64,000 nt of DNA from Georhizobium profundi (GCF_003952725.1 NZ_CP032509.1:954001-1018000), one strand, 5' to 3'. Shown: positions 16,539 through 27,395, numbered from the stretch's first letter. Numbers and translations are program-made. The notes: generated by a model not told the origin, from the sequence alone.

Positions 16539-17996
16539 ATGCTGACACGCACGAGCCAGTATCTGAAAGAAGCCAATCTCATCGATGGCGCGTGGGTCGG
16601 TGCCGACAGCGGCGAAACTATCGATGTGGTCAATCCGGCGACAGGCCAGCGGATCGGTTCGGTGCCGAAATCGGGCAAGGCTGAAACGCGCCGCGCCATC
16701 GACGCTGCGCATACGGCGTTTCTCGAATACCGCAAGACCTCGGCTGCCGAACGCGCCAAGCTGATGCGCGCGCTTCACGATGCCATCATGGACAACCAGG
16801 ACGCGCTCGCCGAACTGCTCACCATGGAGCAGGGCAAGCCACTGGCCGAGGCCAAGGGCGAGGTCGGCATGTCGGCCAGCTACATCCTCTGGTACGCGGA
16901 AGAGGCGCGCCGGGTCTATGGCGACACGATCCCATCTTCATGGGCGGACCGTCGCATGATGGTCATCAAGCAGCCTGTCGGCGTCGTTGCGGCCATCACG
17001 CCGTGGAACTTCCCGTCCTCGATGCTGGCCCGCAAGATCGGGCCGGCGCTGGCGACGGGCTGCACGAGCGTCGTTAAGCCGGCGACCGCGACGCCCTATT
17101 CGGGCATTGCCTGGGGTGTTCTTGCGGAAGAAGCCGGCTTCCCGAAAGGCGTGATCAACGTGGTCACCGGCGGCTCGGGCGACATCGGCGGCGAGCTGAC
17201 GTCGAACGAGAAGGTGCGCAAGATCACGTTCACCGGCTCGACCGAAGTCGGCCGCAAGCTGCTCGCGCAATCGGCGGAAACGGTGAAGAAGGTGTCGATG
17301 GAGCTTGGCGGCAACGCGCCGTTCCTCGTCTTCGACGATGCCGATCTCGACCGTGCCGTTGAGGGGGCCATCGCAGCGAAGTTCCGAAACACGGGCCAGA
17401 CCTGCGTGTGCACTAATCGCTTCATCGTCCAGTCGGGCATCCATGACCGCTTCGTCGAGAAGCTGGCGGAGAAGGCGGCTGCGCTGAAGGTAGGCAACGG
17501 TCTCGATGACGGCACCACCCAAGGACCGCTGATCGACAAGGACCAGCTTGAAACGGTCGAAAAGTTCGTTGCCGACGCCAGGGAAAAGGGCGGCAAAATC
17601 CTGACCGGTGGCGAACGCCATGAACTCGGCGGCAATTTCTACAAGCCGACCGTGATTTCAGGCGCGACGAAGGAAATGCGCTTCACCAAGGAAGAGATCT
17701 TCGGCCCCGTCGCACCCGTCTACAAGTTCGAGACGGAGGAAGAAGGGGTCGCCTTGGCCAACGACACGATCTTCGGCCTTGCCGCCTATTTCTACACGCA
17801 GGATCTCGGCCGCACGTTTCGTGTCATGGAAGGGCTGGAATACGGCCTGGTCGGCGTGAATGAAGGGGTCATCACAGCCGTGGAAGCACCCTTCGGCGGG
17901 GTCAAGCAGTCAGGCCTCGGCAAGGAAGGCGGGCATCAGGGCATCGAGGAATATCTCGAGAGCAAATATGTCTGCCTGGGCGGTCTCGGCTTCTAA
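16539..17996 (+). CDS. gabD: NAD(P)-dependent aldehyde dehydrogenase, succinate-semialdehyde type
   Basis: 485 residues from ATG 16539, which has GGGAG upstream; the extra 30 codons of the longer frame have no ribosome site and cover the promoter. Catalytic elements: TPWNFPSSMLARKIGPAL (cofactor-binding, catalytic Asn), FTGSTEVGRKLL, the general base Glu in ELGGNAPFLVFDDAD, and the nucleophile Cys in GQTCVCTNRF near residue 289. EEIFGPVAP lies near 395. Best fit is succinate-semialdehyde or glutarate-semialdehyde dehydrogenase (GabD class), which oxidises the product of GABA transamination to succinate. The exact substrate is not fixed by sequence. No GABA aminotransferase is nearby; an EcfG-type promoter suggests stress control. 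Confidence 0.85.
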   Translation: MLTRTSQYLKEANLIDGAWVGADSGETIDVVNPATGQRIGSVPKSGKAETRRAIDAAHTAFLEYRKTSAAERAKLMRALHDAIMDNQDALAELLTMEQGKPLAEAKGEVGMSASYILWYAEEARRVYGDTIPSSWADRRMMVIKQPVGVVAAITPWNFPSSMLARKIGPALATGCTSVVKPATATPYSGIAWGVLAEEAGFPKGVINVVTGGSGDIGGELTSNEKVRKITFTGSTEVGRKLLAQSAETVKKVSMELGGNAPFLVFDDADLDRAVEGAIAAKFRNTGQTCVCTNRFIVQSGIHDRFVEKLAEKAAALKVGNGLDDGTTQGPLIDKDQLETVEKFVADAREKGGKILTGGERHELGGNFYKPTVISGATKEMRFTKEEIFGPVAPVYKFETEEEGVALANDTIFGLAAYFYTQDLGRTFRVMEGLEYGLVGVNEGVITAVEAPFGGVKQSGLGKEGGHQGIEEYLESKYVCLGGLGF

Positions 17997-18071
17997 AAGC
18001 GTCTCCAGGTGAAGTGGACACCGGTTCACCGTCAGGAAGCGCGCAAGATCAAAATCTGAGGGCCGAAAGCG

Positions 18072-18665
18072 TCAGTTCAGAAGAATGCGTCCTACCACGG
18101 CCGGCTTGTCCGACCCTTCGGGAACCGGACCGACGATCACTGCCTCGCCGTCGCGCGGGGTGGTGCCCGTCAGGGCCTGCACAACGCCGCTGTGGGTGAT
18201 GAAAAGCTGGTTGCCGGGGCCCCTGAAACCGTTGATGCGAGCGATGATGGCATCAAGCTGCTCTTCTTCGCTCATCTCGGTCTGGCCCAGAGGATCCAGT
18301 TCCTCGAGCACCTCGACGCTGTATGAGCCGAAGGCGAGATCGGCGGTCTCCTGGGTGCGGCAGTACTCGCTGCTATAGATGCCGTTGATCGTCACGGCGC
18401 GTGCGGCAAAGCGTGTTCCTTGACGCCGTGCCTGGGTGCGGCCCCTATCGGACAAAACTGCCTGCGTCGCGCAATCCTGAGGATCGACTTCGGACGCGTC
18501 TCCGCCAAGCGTCTGCGCGTGCTGGAGCAAGATCGTGTAGCCGCCGTTGGACAAGCGCACCCAAGCCGCTTCAGTGGCGAGTGCCGGGCCGGGAGCGATT
18601 GCCGATCCGGTGACCACGGCTATGGCTACTGCGGAGCCGGCGATAACGTTTCTGAGCTTTTTCAT
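18072..18665 (-). CDS. Secreted histidine-phosphatase-like protein with altered RHG motif
   Basis: 197 residues with a Sec signal peptide (MKKLRNVIAGSAVAIAVVTG... cut near ALA-TEA at residue 31). The mature part has a histidine phosphatase (phosphoglycerate-mutase-like) fold: YTILLQHAQT replaces the usual LLRHGQT/LLRHAQT, then GRTQARRQG, SSEYCRTQETADLAFG, and ITHSGVVQAL with the second catalytic His. The phosphate-binding Arg before the first His is Gln, so activity may be reduced or different. The gene is monocistronic; it lies convergent to the aldehyde dehydrogenase. Confidence 0.82.
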   Translation of the reverse strand: MKKLRNVIAGSAVAIAVVTGSAIAPGPALATEAAWVRLSNGGYTILLQHAQTLGGDASEVDPQDCATQAVLSDRGRTQARRQGTRFAARAVTINGIYSSEYCRTQETADLAFGSYSVEVLEELDPLGQTEMSEEEQLDAIIARINGFRGPGNQLFITHSGVVQALTGTTPRDGEAVIVGPVPEGSDKPAVVGRILLN

Positions 18666-18756
18666 CCTGAACTATATCTAGGTGTAACGCCCCGGGATGT
18701 CAGCCCTTGATGTCGTGTATGAGCCGGCATGCGCCGAAATGCGCCATCTTGTCTTC

Positions 18757-21033
18757 TCAGACGAATGTCACGTCATGTGTGAAGGGCATGCGTCGAAGGC
18801 GCTCACCCGTCAGCGCAAAGATGGCGTTGCCCAGTGCGGCGGCCACGGGTGGTGTGCTCGGTTCGCCTGCGCCTCCCATGCGCGGGGCGTTCTGCAGGAT
18901 CTCGACATGAATGGCCGGGCAGCGATCGATGCGCAGCGCATCGAAATCGTGGAAGTTGCTCTGCTGCACGCGGCCTTCGCTGAGCGTGATCTCCTGGCCG
19001 AGAGCGGCCGAGAGGCCGAAGACGATGCCGGACATCATCTGCGCTTCGAAGATCCCCGGATCCAGCACCGTGCCGGGATCTGCAGCGCACCAGACGTTTT
19101 CCACGCGGATGCCGCGATCATCGCGCGAGATTTCAACCACCTCGGCGACCCAGGTGCCGAAGGACAGCGTGAAGGCAAGGCCGCGCGCCCGTCCTTCCGC
19201 CGGCTGCGATCGCCAATCGGACATGTCGGCGACCTTCTCGAGAAGCGCGGTCGCGACCGGGTAGGACGCCATTAGCTTCAAGCGGTATTCGAGCGGATCC
19301 ATGCCGCTTGAGGCTGCCAGTTCGTCCATGAAGCACTCATGGAAAAAGCCGTTGATGGAATTGCCGACCGAACGCCAGATACCCACCGGCACGCCGATAT
19401 CGGCCTTGACGCCGGCGACGCGGTAATTGGCGATGGCATAGGGCTGGTTGAAGGCTCCGTCGACGATGCTCTTGTCCGGTCCCGGCAAGCTGATCGACGG
19501 ATAGAAGCGTGATGCCATGGGCGAAAAGATCGGCGGGGCAGCCACCACGATGTCCAGGGCCTCCGGCAGACCATCGGCGCCGAGTGCCGCGCGCAGCCGT
19601 CCCGTCGCGGCCGGGCGATAATAGTCGTGGGCGATGTCTTCCTCGCGCGTCCAGATCACTTTGACCGGCCGACCGCCTGTTTCGCGCGCAATCAGGGCCG
19701 CATAGACGGCGACATCCGGCTCGACGCGGCGGCCGAAGCCCCCTCCGAGCGAGGTCGTGTTGACCGTGCAGTCGGCGGTCGGGATGTCCAGCGCCGCCGC
19801 TGCGACGGCCTGAATGAGATTCGGCGCCTGGTTCGGAAGCCAGAGGTCGAGCTTGCCGTCCGCAAAGCGCGCTGTGGCATTCATGGGCTCCATAGCGGCA
19901 TGGGCGAGATAGGGCACATGGTATTCCGCCTCGACGATGCGGTCGCGGGCATGGTCGGCGAACACAATGTCCGTATCGCCATCGTCGCGCATCACATCGC
20001 GTGATCCGGCGCCGACGGCCGCCGCCAGAAGTTCGCTGACAGCCGCATCATCCAGGGTCGAGTTCGGCTTTTCCCATTCCACCGCAACGGCATCGGCCGC
20101 CATGAAGGCGCGCCAGGTGTTGTCGGCAATCACTGCGAAACCGCGTCCGAGTCGGTGATCGATCTCGATAATAGAATGGACGCCGCGGATCTGCCGGGCA
20201 GCCTCGGTGTCGAGCGCGAGCACGCCGCCGCCGAAATGAGGATTGATGCGCACCGTGGCGTGAAGCATGTCGGGCTGGGCGACATCGACGCCAAAAATCG
20301 GCGCGCCGATGACCTTGGCGCGCATATCGGTGCGCGGCTGCGACTTGCCGAGCAATTTCCAGTCCTCAGGCCCGCGCAGCGGGATGTCGCGCGAGACAGG
20401 TGCCTCAGCCGCTTCAGCGGCGAGTGTGCCGTAGGACAAGGTTTCGCCAGTGGAGGGATTGCGCACCGATCCGGCATTCGTCTCGAGATCCGCCGGCTGG
20501 ACGCCCCAGCGGGTCGCTGCAGCCTGTTTCAAAGCCTCACGCGCGGTGGCACCGCCTTGGCGCATCTTCTCGAACGCATCGACGGTGGATGACGAGCCGC
20601 CCGTCACGTGGAGCGCCAGGAACTTGCCGGCAATCCCGACGCCGGAGCGGGCGATGGTCGCGATCGTCGACTCGTCATAGGTCGGGAATGGCAGGCCGTC
20701 TTCCAGCATCGCGATATTGGCATAGGCCTCGGACGCCGGCCCATGCTCGACCACGACACTCTCCAGCGAGACGTCGAGTTCTTCGGCCACCAGCGCCGCA
20801 AGTGTGGTGCTGACGCCCTGGCCCATTTCCGCGCGTGGCACGAAGATGGTGATCGTCTCATCCGGTGCGATGGTCAGATAGGGATTGAAGACGGCTTCTC
20901 CGTCATCGGCGCGCGCCGCCAGCGGATTGTCGGGCGGGCGCCGGTAGGCGTATGCGCCCACCGCGAGCCCGCCGGCGATCGCGGCCGTGCCGATGAGGAA
21001 AGTGCGCCGTGCAATTTTGCCGACCGATGCCAT
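18757..21033 (-). CDS. Molybdenum hydroxylase large subunit (isoquinoline 1-oxidoreductase beta type)
   Basis: 758 residues from ATG 21033, four bases after the small-subunit stop; the longer frame reads into that gene. The N-terminus has a twin-arginine signal (KIARRTFLIGTAAIAGG), so the folded complex is exported to the periplasm. Molybdopterin-binding signatures of the xanthine dehydrogenase family are seen: FVPRAEMGQGVSTTLAALVAEEL, SLGGGFGRRVEPD, and the active-site Glu in GGAGEPSTPP near the C-terminus. It resembles IorB and membrane-bound aldehyde dehydrogenase large subunits, which hydroxylate heterocycles or oxidise aldehydes. No cytochrome c subunit or molybdenum-insertion factor is nearby. 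The substrate is unknown. Confidence 0.87.
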   Translation of the reverse strand: MASVGKIARRTFLIGTAAIAGGLAVGAYAYRRPPDNPLAARADDGEAVFNPYLTIAPDETITIFVPRAEMGQGVSTTLAALVAEELDVSLESVVVEHGPASEAYANIAMLEDGLPFPTYDESTIATIARSGVGIAGKFLALHVTGGSSSTVDAFEKMRQGGATAREALKQAAATRWGVQPADLETNAGSVRNPSTGETLSYGTLAAEAAEAPVSRDIPLRGPEDWKLLGKSQPRTDMRAKVIGAPIFGVDVAQPDMLHATVRINPHFGGGVLALDTEAARQIRGVHSIIEIDHRLGRGFAVIADNTWRAFMAADAVAVEWEKPNSTLDDAAVSELLAAAVGAGSRDVMRDDGDTDIVFADHARDRIVEAEYHVPYLAHAAMEPMNATARFADGKLDLWLPNQAPNLIQAVAAAALDIPTADCTVNTTSLGGGFGRRVEPDVAVYAALIARETGGRPVKVIWTREEDIAHDYYRPAATGRLRAALGADGLPEALDIVVAAPPIFSPMASRFYPSISLPGPDKSIVDGAFNQPYAIANYRVAGVKADIGVPVGIWRSVGNSINGFFHECFMDELAASSGMDPLEYRLKLMASYPVATALLEKVADMSDWRSQPAEGRARGLAFTLSFGTWVAEVVEISRDDRGIRVENVWCAADPGTVLDPGIFEAQMMSGIVFGLSAALGQEITLSEGRVQQSNFHDFDALRIDRCPAIHVEILQNAPRMGGAGEPSTPPVAAALGNAIFALTGERLRRMPFTHDVTFV

Positions 21034-21037
21034 GGGC

Positions 21038-21499
21038 TCAGCTCCGCGCCGACTGTGTGGATGCCGCTCGCTTGATGGCGGTCCGGATGCGCGGATAGGT
21101 GCCGCAGCGGCAGAGGTTGCCGGACATCGCTTCGTCGATGTCCGCATCACTCGGCGCGGGATTGGACGCGAGCAGCGCTGTGGCCGACATGATCTGCCCG
21201 GCCTGGCAATAGCCGCATTGGGCGACCTGCTCTGCGATCCAGGCTTCCTGCACGGCCGTCAGGACGCCGTCACCCGAAAGCCCGTCGATGGTCGTGACTG
21301 CGCCTTCGACATATTGCACAGGCAGGGCGCAGGACCGTTCCGGCACGCCATCGATCAGCACCGTACAGGCGCCGCAGGCGCCGATGCCGCAGCCGAATTT
21401 CGGGCCCATCATGCCCAGTTCATCGCGCAGCACCCAGAGCAGCGGCATGTCGCTTTCGATGTCGAGCGAATGGCGTTGGCCGTTGACCGTCAATTCCAT
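21038..21499 (-). CDS. [2Fe-2S] small subunit of molybdenum hydroxylase
   Basis: 153 residues. A plant-type ferredoxin domain with [17 protein letters not shown] around residue 35 and a further Cys near residue 58 binds the first 2Fe-2S cluster. The helical second domain has [11 protein letters not shown] near 94 and [12 protein letters not shown] near 129 for the second cluster. It passes electrons from the molybdenum site of the large subunit encoded directly downstream. Lacks its own signal peptide, as expected for export attached to the Tat-signal-bearing partner. Resembles IorA. Confidence 0.9.
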   Translation of the reverse strand: MELTVNGQRHSLDIESDMPLLWVLRDELGMMGPKFGCGIGACGACTVLIDGVPERSCALPVQYVEGAVTTIDGLSGDGVLTAVQEAWIAEQVAQCGYCQAGQIMSATALLASNPAPSDADIDEAMSGNLCRCGTYPRIRTAIKRAASTQSARS

Positions 21500-21670
21500 G
21501 GGAGTTCTCCGTCGCGGCTTGAAGCCTTGTCACAGGTAACGTCGGGTCGTGACGTTCACAAGGCAAGTGCGGCTTTCCAGCGCGAAGTGACGTTGACAAT
21601 GAAGCGGTGCTATATCACCTGAAGCCAGCCGGTGGGCTCGCCTATCGGTCCATCGTTTGAAGGACGCGCC

Positions 21671-22933
21671 ATGCTCGATCGCAGCCCGAATTCGGCTCAA
21701 TCCTACCTGACGGCCCCACTCTCCCGGCGCGCTTCGATCGCGGTGGATGTCGGCGGCGTCATCGTCGGTGGCGGCGCGCCGGTGGTTGTCCAGTCCATGA
21801 CGAACACCGATACGGCCGATATCGACGCAACGGTCGCCCAAGTCGCCGCGCTGAACCGCGCGGGATCGGAGATCGTTCGAATCACGGTCGACCGGCCGGA
21901 AAGTGCTGCCGCCGTGCCGCGCATTCGCGAGCGTCTCGATCGCCTCGGCATCGACGTGCCGCTCGTCGGCGACTTCCATTATATCGGCCACACGCTTCTC
22001 GCCGATCATCCCGATTGCGCCGCGGCGCTCGCCAAGTATCGCATCAATCCCGGCAATGTCGGTTTCAAGGACAAGCGCGACCGGCAATTCACGCAGATCA
22101 TCGAGCAGGCGATCCGTTACGACAAGCCGGTGCGCATCGGTGTGAACTGGGGCTCGCTCGATCAGGAACTGCTGACGCGCCTGATGGACGAGAACCAGGC
22201 CAAGGGCTCGCCCATGACGGCGCGCGAAGTGACGCGCGAGGCGATCATCCAGTCGGCGCTTCTGTCGGCGGAGCTCGCCGAGGAAATCGGCCTGCCGCGC
22301 AACCGCATCATCCTGTCGGCAAAGGTCAGCCAGGTGCAGGATCTGATCGCCGTCAATCTCGAGCTTGCGCTGCGCACGAACCATGCGCTGCATCTCGGAC
22401 TGACGGAAGCGGGCATGGGGTCCAAGGGTATCGTCGCCTCGTCGGCTGCCATGGGCATCGTGCTTCAGCAGGGTGTGGGCGACACGATCCGCATTTCGCT
22501 GACGCCGGAGCCGAATGGCGATCGCACCCGCGAGGTAATCGTCGCGCAGGAACTGCTGCAGACCATGGGCTTCCGCCAGTTCCTGCCTGTAGTCGCCGCA
22601 TGCCCGGGCTGCGGGCGGACGACATCGACCGTGTTCCAGGAGCTTGCCCAGACGATCGAGGGCGATCTCAGACGCAACATGCCGGTCTGGCGGGACCGTT
22701 ATCCGGGGGTCGAGAACCTGCAAGTCGCGGTCATGGGGTGCATCGTCAACGGCCCGGGTGAGTCCAAGCACGCCGATATCGGCATCTCCTTGCCGGGAAC
22801 GGGCGAAAGCCCCGCTGCGCCGGTCTTCATCGACGGCAAGAAGGCCAAGACGCTGCGCGGTCCGAACATTGCCCAGGATTTCCAGGCGTTGGTCGCAGAT
22901 TATATCGAGCAGCGCTTCGGTCGTTCAGCCTGA
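21671..22933 (+). CDS. ispG: 4-Hydroxy-3-methylbut-2-en-1-yl diphosphate synthase
   Basis: 420 residues from ATG 21671 ([20 protein letters not shown]). It makes HMBPP from MEcPP in the non-mevalonate isoprenoid pathway, using a 4Fe-4S cluster. The TIM-barrel part carries [34 protein letters not shown] and [15 protein letters not shown]. The cluster ligands are the CPGCGR pair near residue 315 and [18 protein letters not shown] near residue 356. Length and motifs match bacterial GcpE/IspG. Divergent to the molybdenum hydroxylase; another isoprenoid gene (ispA) lies 2.6 kb downstream on the other strand. Confidence 0.95.
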   Translation: MLDRSPNSAQSYLTAPLSRRASIAVDVGGVIVGGGAPVVVQSMTNTDTADIDATVAQVAALNRAGSEIVRITVDRPESAAAVPRIRERLDRLGIDVPLVGDFHYIGHTLLADHPDCAAALAKYRINPGNVGFKDKRDRQFTQIIEQAIRYDKPVRIGVNWGSLDQELLTRLMDENQAKGSPMTAREVTREAIIQSALLSAELAEEIGLPRNRIILSAKVSQVQDLIAVNLELALRTNHALHLGLTEAGMGSKGIVASSAAMGIVLQQGVGDTIRISLTPEPNGDRTREVIVAQELLQTMGFRQFLPVVAACPGCGRTTSTVFQELAQTIEGDLRRNMPVWRDRYPGVENLQVAVMGCIVNGPGESKHADIGISLPGTGESPAAPVFIDGKKAKTLRGPNIAQDFQALVADYIEQRFGRSA

Positions 22934-22966
22934 GCACGTTATCTCGGCTTAGTCGAGAGCGGCTGA

Positions 22967-25444
22967 TCAGGCGCGCCGCAGTTCGCTCAGCTCTGCGAGC
23001 CAGTGATTGACCTTGGCGGCCAGCATGTCCGGTGAAATCGGCTTCGACATGTAGTCGTCCATGCCAACTTCCAGGCACTTCTCCCGGTCGCCTTTCAGCG
23101 CATGCGCCGTGATGCCGACGATCGGCGTGCGCGACAGGCCCAGCTGCAATTCGCGTCGGCGGATCGCTGCGGTCGCCTCGTGGCCGTTCATTTCCGGCAT
23201 GGATACATCCATCAGGATCAGCGAGGGACGCAACGCTTCCCACTGCATCAGCGCCAGGCGGCCGTTGCCCACGATCTTGAAGGCGTAGGGCAATTCCTGC
23301 AGCGCCTGCGTGAAGACGATCTGGTTCACCTCGTTGTCTTCGGCGACGAGAATGTCGATTTGGTCCGTGTTGTTACGCGGGGCTTTCTGCCGCGTCTCCG
23401 GCATGGACTGCGAAGCTTGTTGCACGGGTTTCGGTGCCGGTATCTTGGGCTCGACTTGTGTCTGTCTCAAGCACACCACGGGCGTTGGCCTGGCAACGCC
23501 GCTGCGCGCGGCCTGGATGACGCTGGTCGCCGTTTCGAGCAGCAGCGAGGAGCGGGTCGGCTTGTTCAGATGCGCCTCGATGCCGAGTTCGCGCACGAAA
23601 CGCATCTGCGTGTGCTGGTCCACAGACGAGAGCACGAGGATAGGAATATCGGCCAAATGCGTGTCGCCCCGCAGGTGGCGGGCGACATCGCCACCATTCA
23701 TCTCAGGCATCTGATAGTCAAGCACGATCAGGTCGACCTTGGCACCGAGCGATCGGGCCTCCTGCAGGAACGCGATACCGGCCGGGCCGCTTTCGACCGC
23801 CACGCAGTCGAAATGCCAGCTCTGGAACTGCTCGATCAGGATGTCCCGGTTGATCGCGTTGTCCTCAATGATCAAAACGCCCGCGCCGCTCAGGTCCGTG
23901 GGCAGGATGCGCTGCGGCTTGGCGCCCTCCGCTTCGTGGATCGGTAACTCGATGGCAAAGGAGAAGCTCGATCCACGGCCGTAGGTGGACGCCACCGCAA
24001 TGTCGCCGCCCATGAGGTTGATAAGGCGGCGCGCGATCGCGAGGCCTAGGCCCGTGCCTTCGTGCCGGCGCGTCGAGGATGCGTCGACTTGACTGAACTT
24101 GTCGAAGATCGTGTCGAGCTTGTCGGCTGGGATGCCGATGCCCGTATCTTCGATCGTGAAGGCGATTTTGACATTGCCTTCACCCACCGTGCCGGAGACG
24201 TCGACGAGGACATGGCCCGCTTCGGTGAACTTGACAGCATTGCCGACGAGGTTGGTCAGCACCTGACGCAGACGGCCGACATCGCCGACAAGCATGGCCG
24301 GAAGATCGGGCTGCACCCGCACGATCAATTCGAGGTCTTTTTCGGAAACGCGGCCGGAAACCAGCGTCGCCACGTCTTCGACCGTTTCGGCCAGGCTGAA
24401 GGGCGCAGGGTCGAGCTCGATCTGGTTCGCGTCGATTTTCGAGAAATCCAGAATGTCGTTGATGATCGTCAGCAATGCGTTGCCGGATTTGACGATGACA
24501 TCGGTGAAGGTGCGTTGCTTCGCCGTGAGGTCCGTCTTAGCCAGAAGCTCCGCCATCCCGAGAACGCCGTTCATCGGCGTGCGAATTTCGTGGCTCATAT
24601 TGGCGAGAAACTCCGACTTCGCGCGGTCTGCGGCAAGCGCCTGGACCATGGCGCGATCGGTTTCCTTCTGCTTCGCCGAAAGCCGCTTGACGATGCGCTG
24701 CACGGCAAAATCCATCGGGATGAAGACGAGGAACAGCAGAGCCAGCAGCGCCGCGATGGTGATCAACAGGAATTGCTGCAGCGTATTGCCCTGATGACGC
24801 GACAATCGCTCGAGATAGGAGCGGACTTCGATCTGCGCCTTCAGATTGGTGACGGAGACATTGTTGTCGTAGAGCGAGAAAATTTCGCGCGCGGTCCAGT
24901 GCATGTCGAATTTCGAACGGGCGCTCTCCACCCGCACGCGATCCAGCATCAGCCGGTAGTGCTGAAACGGGTCGCGGGCCGACATATAGGGTGATGCGTT
25001 GATGATCCGCGTCTGCAGGGTGGCTGGCGCAGCACTCCAATAGGCTTCCAGGCCGCGCATTTCAGCCTCGGCCTTATCGAGCCGAAAGCGCAACGCAGCC
25101 TTCACCGGCTGGACATCGGGATCGACCGGCTGTGCGGCCAGTCGTTCGCGTCGCTCGGCAAGCGTCATGGCCCGAAGCGCGGGTGACAGGCGGGGGCGTT
25201 CGGACGGAAAGCGCTGCGCGACGGTCTCAGAATAGGTGGCAAGATCTGCCATCTCCACATCGAGCTGGGCAAATTGTTCGCCGAGCGCGCCGATGCGGTT
25301 GATGTCGATCACCTGCTCGCGCTGCTGCAGAAAGAAATAGAAGCAGATGACGCCGATCAGCACCAGTGAGAGGACGTAGCAGCACCGCAGGCTCCAGGCC
25401 CAGCGGTTGCTTCCGAAGATGCCGATCGAACTGATCTTCGCCAT
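22967..25444 (-). CDS. Hybrid sensor histidine kinase with two receiver domains
   Basis: 825 residues, starting at ATG 25444 ([11 protein letters not shown]); the longer frame upstream overlaps the ispA 3' region in composition only. Order: short cytoplasmic end, transmembrane helix about 20-40, an uncharacterised helical periplasmic sensor of about 190 residues, transmembrane helix about 225-245, HisKA domain with [15 protein letters not shown] (His near 285), HATPase with [21 protein letters not shown] and GTGLGLAI, first receiver ([11 protein letters not shown], Asp near 576), Pro-rich linker, second receiver ([14 protein letters not shown], Asp near 745; KPISPDML). A BarA/RcsC-like layout without an Hpt domain. 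No response regulator gene is adjacent, so output needs a partner elsewhere. Signal unknown. Confidence 0.88.
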   Translation of the reverse strand: MAKISSIGIFGSNRWAWSLRCCYVLSLVLIGVICFYFFLQQREQVIDINRIGALGEQFAQLDVEMADLATYSETVAQRFPSERPRLSPALRAMTLAERRERLAAQPVDPDVQPVKAALRFRLDKAEAEMRGLEAYWSAAPATLQTRIINASPYMSARDPFQHYRLMLDRVRVESARSKFDMHWTAREIFSLYDNNVSVTNLKAQIEVRSYLERLSRHQGNTLQQFLLITIAALLALLFLVFIPMDFAVQRIVKRLSAKQKETDRAMVQALAADRAKSEFLANMSHEIRTPMNGVLGMAELLAKTDLTAKQRTFTDVIVKSGNALLTIINDILDFSKIDANQIELDPAPFSLAETVEDVATLVSGRVSEKDLELIVRVQPDLPAMLVGDVGRLRQVLTNLVGNAVKFTEAGHVLVDVSGTVGEGNVKIAFTIEDTGIGIPADKLDTIFDKFSQVDASSTRRHEGTGLGLAIARRLINLMGGDIAVASTYGRGSSFSFAIELPIHEAEGAKPQRILPTDLSGAGVLIIEDNAINRDILIEQFQSWHFDCVAVESGPAGIAFLQEARSLGAKVDLIVLDYQMPEMNGGDVARHLRGDTHLADIPILVLSSVDQHTQMRFVRELGIEAHLNKPTRSSLLLETATSVIQAARSGVARPTPVVCLRQTQVEPKIPAPKPVQQASQSMPETRQKAPRNNTDQIDILVAEDNEVNQIVFTQALQELPYAFKIVGNGRLALMQWEALRPSLILMDVSMPEMNGHEATAAIRRRELQLGLSRTPIVGITAHALKGDREKCLEVGMDDYMSKPISPDMLAAKVNHWLAELSELRRA

Positions 25445-25545
25445 TGATGTCTTTGTGCCCAGCCCGTTGTTGCCCCGCAGCAAACATCGTCGGTCAGGGT
25501 TAAGAAAGCGTGCGTTAACCGTTGGCAAGCCGGAAGGCGGCGGTC

Positions 25546-26466
25546 TCAGTTCCGGCGGTTGGCGATGAAACCGGCCGCCTGGCGCAGCGGCTCGGCGCGG
25601 TCGCCGAAGGGTTCCAGCAGTTCCACTGCCGCGTCGACAAGACCCCGGAGCTGGGTATGTGCCCATTCTGCCCCATGCAGGCTGACGAGCGTCGCCTTGC
25701 CCCGATCGGCGTCCTTGCCCGTTGCCTTGCCCATGACGGCTTCGTCGGCCGTCAGGTCGAGAAGATCGTCGGCGAGCTGGAAGGCAAGCCCGATCGCTTC
25801 CCCGAACCGCGACAGCCGTTCGCGGTCGTCCGGCGTGGCTCCGCACACGATGGCGCCGGCCTCGCAGGCGAAGCGCAGCAACGCACCGGTCTTCATGGCC
25901 TGGAGCGTGACGATCTCTTCTTCCGAAAGGTGTCTGTTCTCTGATGCGAGATCGATCATCTGTCCGCCGACCATGCCGCCGAAGCCGGCGGCTCGGGAAA
26001 GCGCGCTGACAAGCGCCACCCGGCGTTCGGGCGCAAGGCTGGTCGAGGGGTCCGTGACCATGTCGAAGGCCAGCGTCAGCAGTGCATCGCCGGCGAGAAT
26101 CGCTGTCGCTTCGTCATAGGCGATATGAAGCGTGGGTCGTCCGCGCCGCAGCGCATCGTCGTCCATGGCGGGCAAGTCGTCATGCACGAGCGAATAGGTG
26201 TGGATGCACTCGAGCGCCGCCGCCACGTCCAGCGCAGCCGCCTCGGTGTCGGCATCGGGCATGAAAAGAGCGGCTGCTTCCATGAGGAGGAACGGCCGGA
26301 TGCGCTTTCCACCACCGAGCAGTGCATAGCGCATGGCCGAGAGGATGCGCGGTGGCAGCACGATCTCTCCCGGACGCGGTGTGCCGTCCAGTCGATCGGC
26401 CAGTCGTCGCTCGACGAGCGTTGCGCGGGCGGCCAGTTGGCTTTCGAAATCGAAGGGCAGATCCAT
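25546..26466 (-). CDS. ispA: Polyprenyl diphosphate synthase, farnesyl diphosphate synthase type
   Basis: 306 residues from ATG 26466. The two Asp-rich motifs are DDLPAMDDD near residue 99 (first) and [11 protein letters not shown] near residue 235 (second). [11 protein letters not shown] near residue 49 binds IPP. The residue pattern before the first motif ([19 protein letters not shown]) fits short-chain C15 synthases. It condenses DMAPP and IPP to farnesyl diphosphate for undecaprenyl phosphate, ubiquinone and hopanoids. It precedes the divergent mtgA gene. Confidence 0.9.
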   Translation of the reverse strand: MDLPFDFESQLAARATLVERRLADRLDGTPRPGEIVLPPRILSAMRYALLGGGKRIRPFLLMEAAALFMPDADTEAAALDVAAALECIHTYSLVHDDLPAMDDDALRRGRPTLHIAYDEATAILAGDALLTLAFDMVTDPSTSLAPERRVALVSALSRAAGFGGMVGGQMIDLASENRHLSEEEIVTLQAMKTGALLRFACEAGAIVCGATPDDRERLSRFGEAIGLAFQLADDLLDLTADEAVMGKATGKDADRGKATLVSLHGAEWAHTQLRGLVDAAVELLEPFGDRAEPLRQAAGFIANRRN

Positions 26467-26617
26467 GGCGCCCTCTTGGCATGGGCCGGGCCTCATCGGC
26501 AACGATTTCCTGAAAGCAGTGGCAATGCTCCGGCTGCGAAGCTATGGAGAAATCGAGACGGCAGAAGGATAGGCGGCCTTGTCGCAGCGACACCGGCATT
26601 TCGGTGAGAATTTTGAA

Positions 26618-27325
26618 ATGAAACCACGCGGCCGCCGCAAACGGGCGGGCATTGGCCGCTGGATCGGGCGGCTGTTCCTCCTTGGCGTCTTCCTTCTCAT
26701 CCTGCCCTATCTCCTGATCCTGCTTTACCGCATCGAGATCGTTCGACCCTGGTCGACGCTGATGGCCTATGGCCTCGTCACGGGCCAGGGCGTCGAGCGC
26801 ACTTGGGTGCCTTTCGAAGATGTGGCGCCGGTGCTCGTCCAATCGGTGATGATGTCGGAAGACGGCCAGTTCTGCGCCCATGACGGCATCGACTGGGAGG
26901 CGCTCAACTCGGTGATCGACGGCGCGCTGGAAGGGGAATCGACCCGCGGCGCGAGCACGATCCCAATGCAGACGGCGAAAAACCTCTTCCTGTGGCCGGG
27001 GCGTTCCTTCGTGCGCAAGGCGCTCGAAGTGCCGCTCGCCATGGCTTCGGATTACATTTGGCCGAAGCAGCGAATGATGGAAATCTATCTCAACATCGCC
27101 GAATGGGCGCCGGGGGTTTATGGCATCGAGGCGGCGGCACAGCACCATTTCGGCGTGTCGGCCGCCAATCTGAACGCCAGCCAATCCGCGCTCTTGGCCG
27201 TATCTCTGCCCAATCCCCACCAGCGCAATGCCGGTTCTCCGGGCGATGGATTGCGGCGGCTGGCCGGCAACATCGAGGGGCGCGCCCGGCAATCCGGCGC
27301 CTACATCACCTGTCTTTATGGATAG
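26618..27325 (+). CDS. mtgA: Monofunctional peptidoglycan glycosyltransferase
   Basis: 235 residues; ATG 26618 (MKPRGRRKRAG) is chosen over TTG 26579. The N-terminus is basic, followed by a single membrane anchor (residues about 17-38). The GT51 domain has the catalytic Glu in MMSEDGQFCAHDGIDW near residue 80, RGASTIPMQTAKNLFLWPGRS near 112, second acidic region KQRMMEIYLNIAEWAPGVYGIEAAA near 153. It polymerises lipid II into glycan strands in the periplasm. No transpeptidase domain follows, as expected for MtgA. Confidence 0.93.
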   Translation: MKPRGRRKRAGIGRWIGRLFLLGVFLLILPYLLILLYRIEIVRPWSTLMAYGLVTGQGVERTWVPFEDVAPVLVQSVMMSEDGQFCAHDGIDWEALNSVIDGALEGESTRGASTIPMQTAKNLFLWPGRSFVRKALEVPLAMASDYIWPKQRMMEIYLNIAEWAPGVYGIEAAAQHHFGVSAANLNASQSALLAVSLPNPHQRNAGSPGDGLRRLAGNIEGRARQSGAYITCLYG

Positions 27326-27395
27326 ATGACGCGATCTGACTGGTGCGACCGAACCTCAACGCTATAGGTTCGCCACCAATCGTCGGAGAGCTCCC

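Noticed and set aside
18555..20430. Similar segment AGCCGCTTCAGYGGCGAGTG at about 18565 and 20407
   Set aside because: Both lie in coding sequence for Ala/Glu-rich stretches; likely chance similarity rather than a repeat element.
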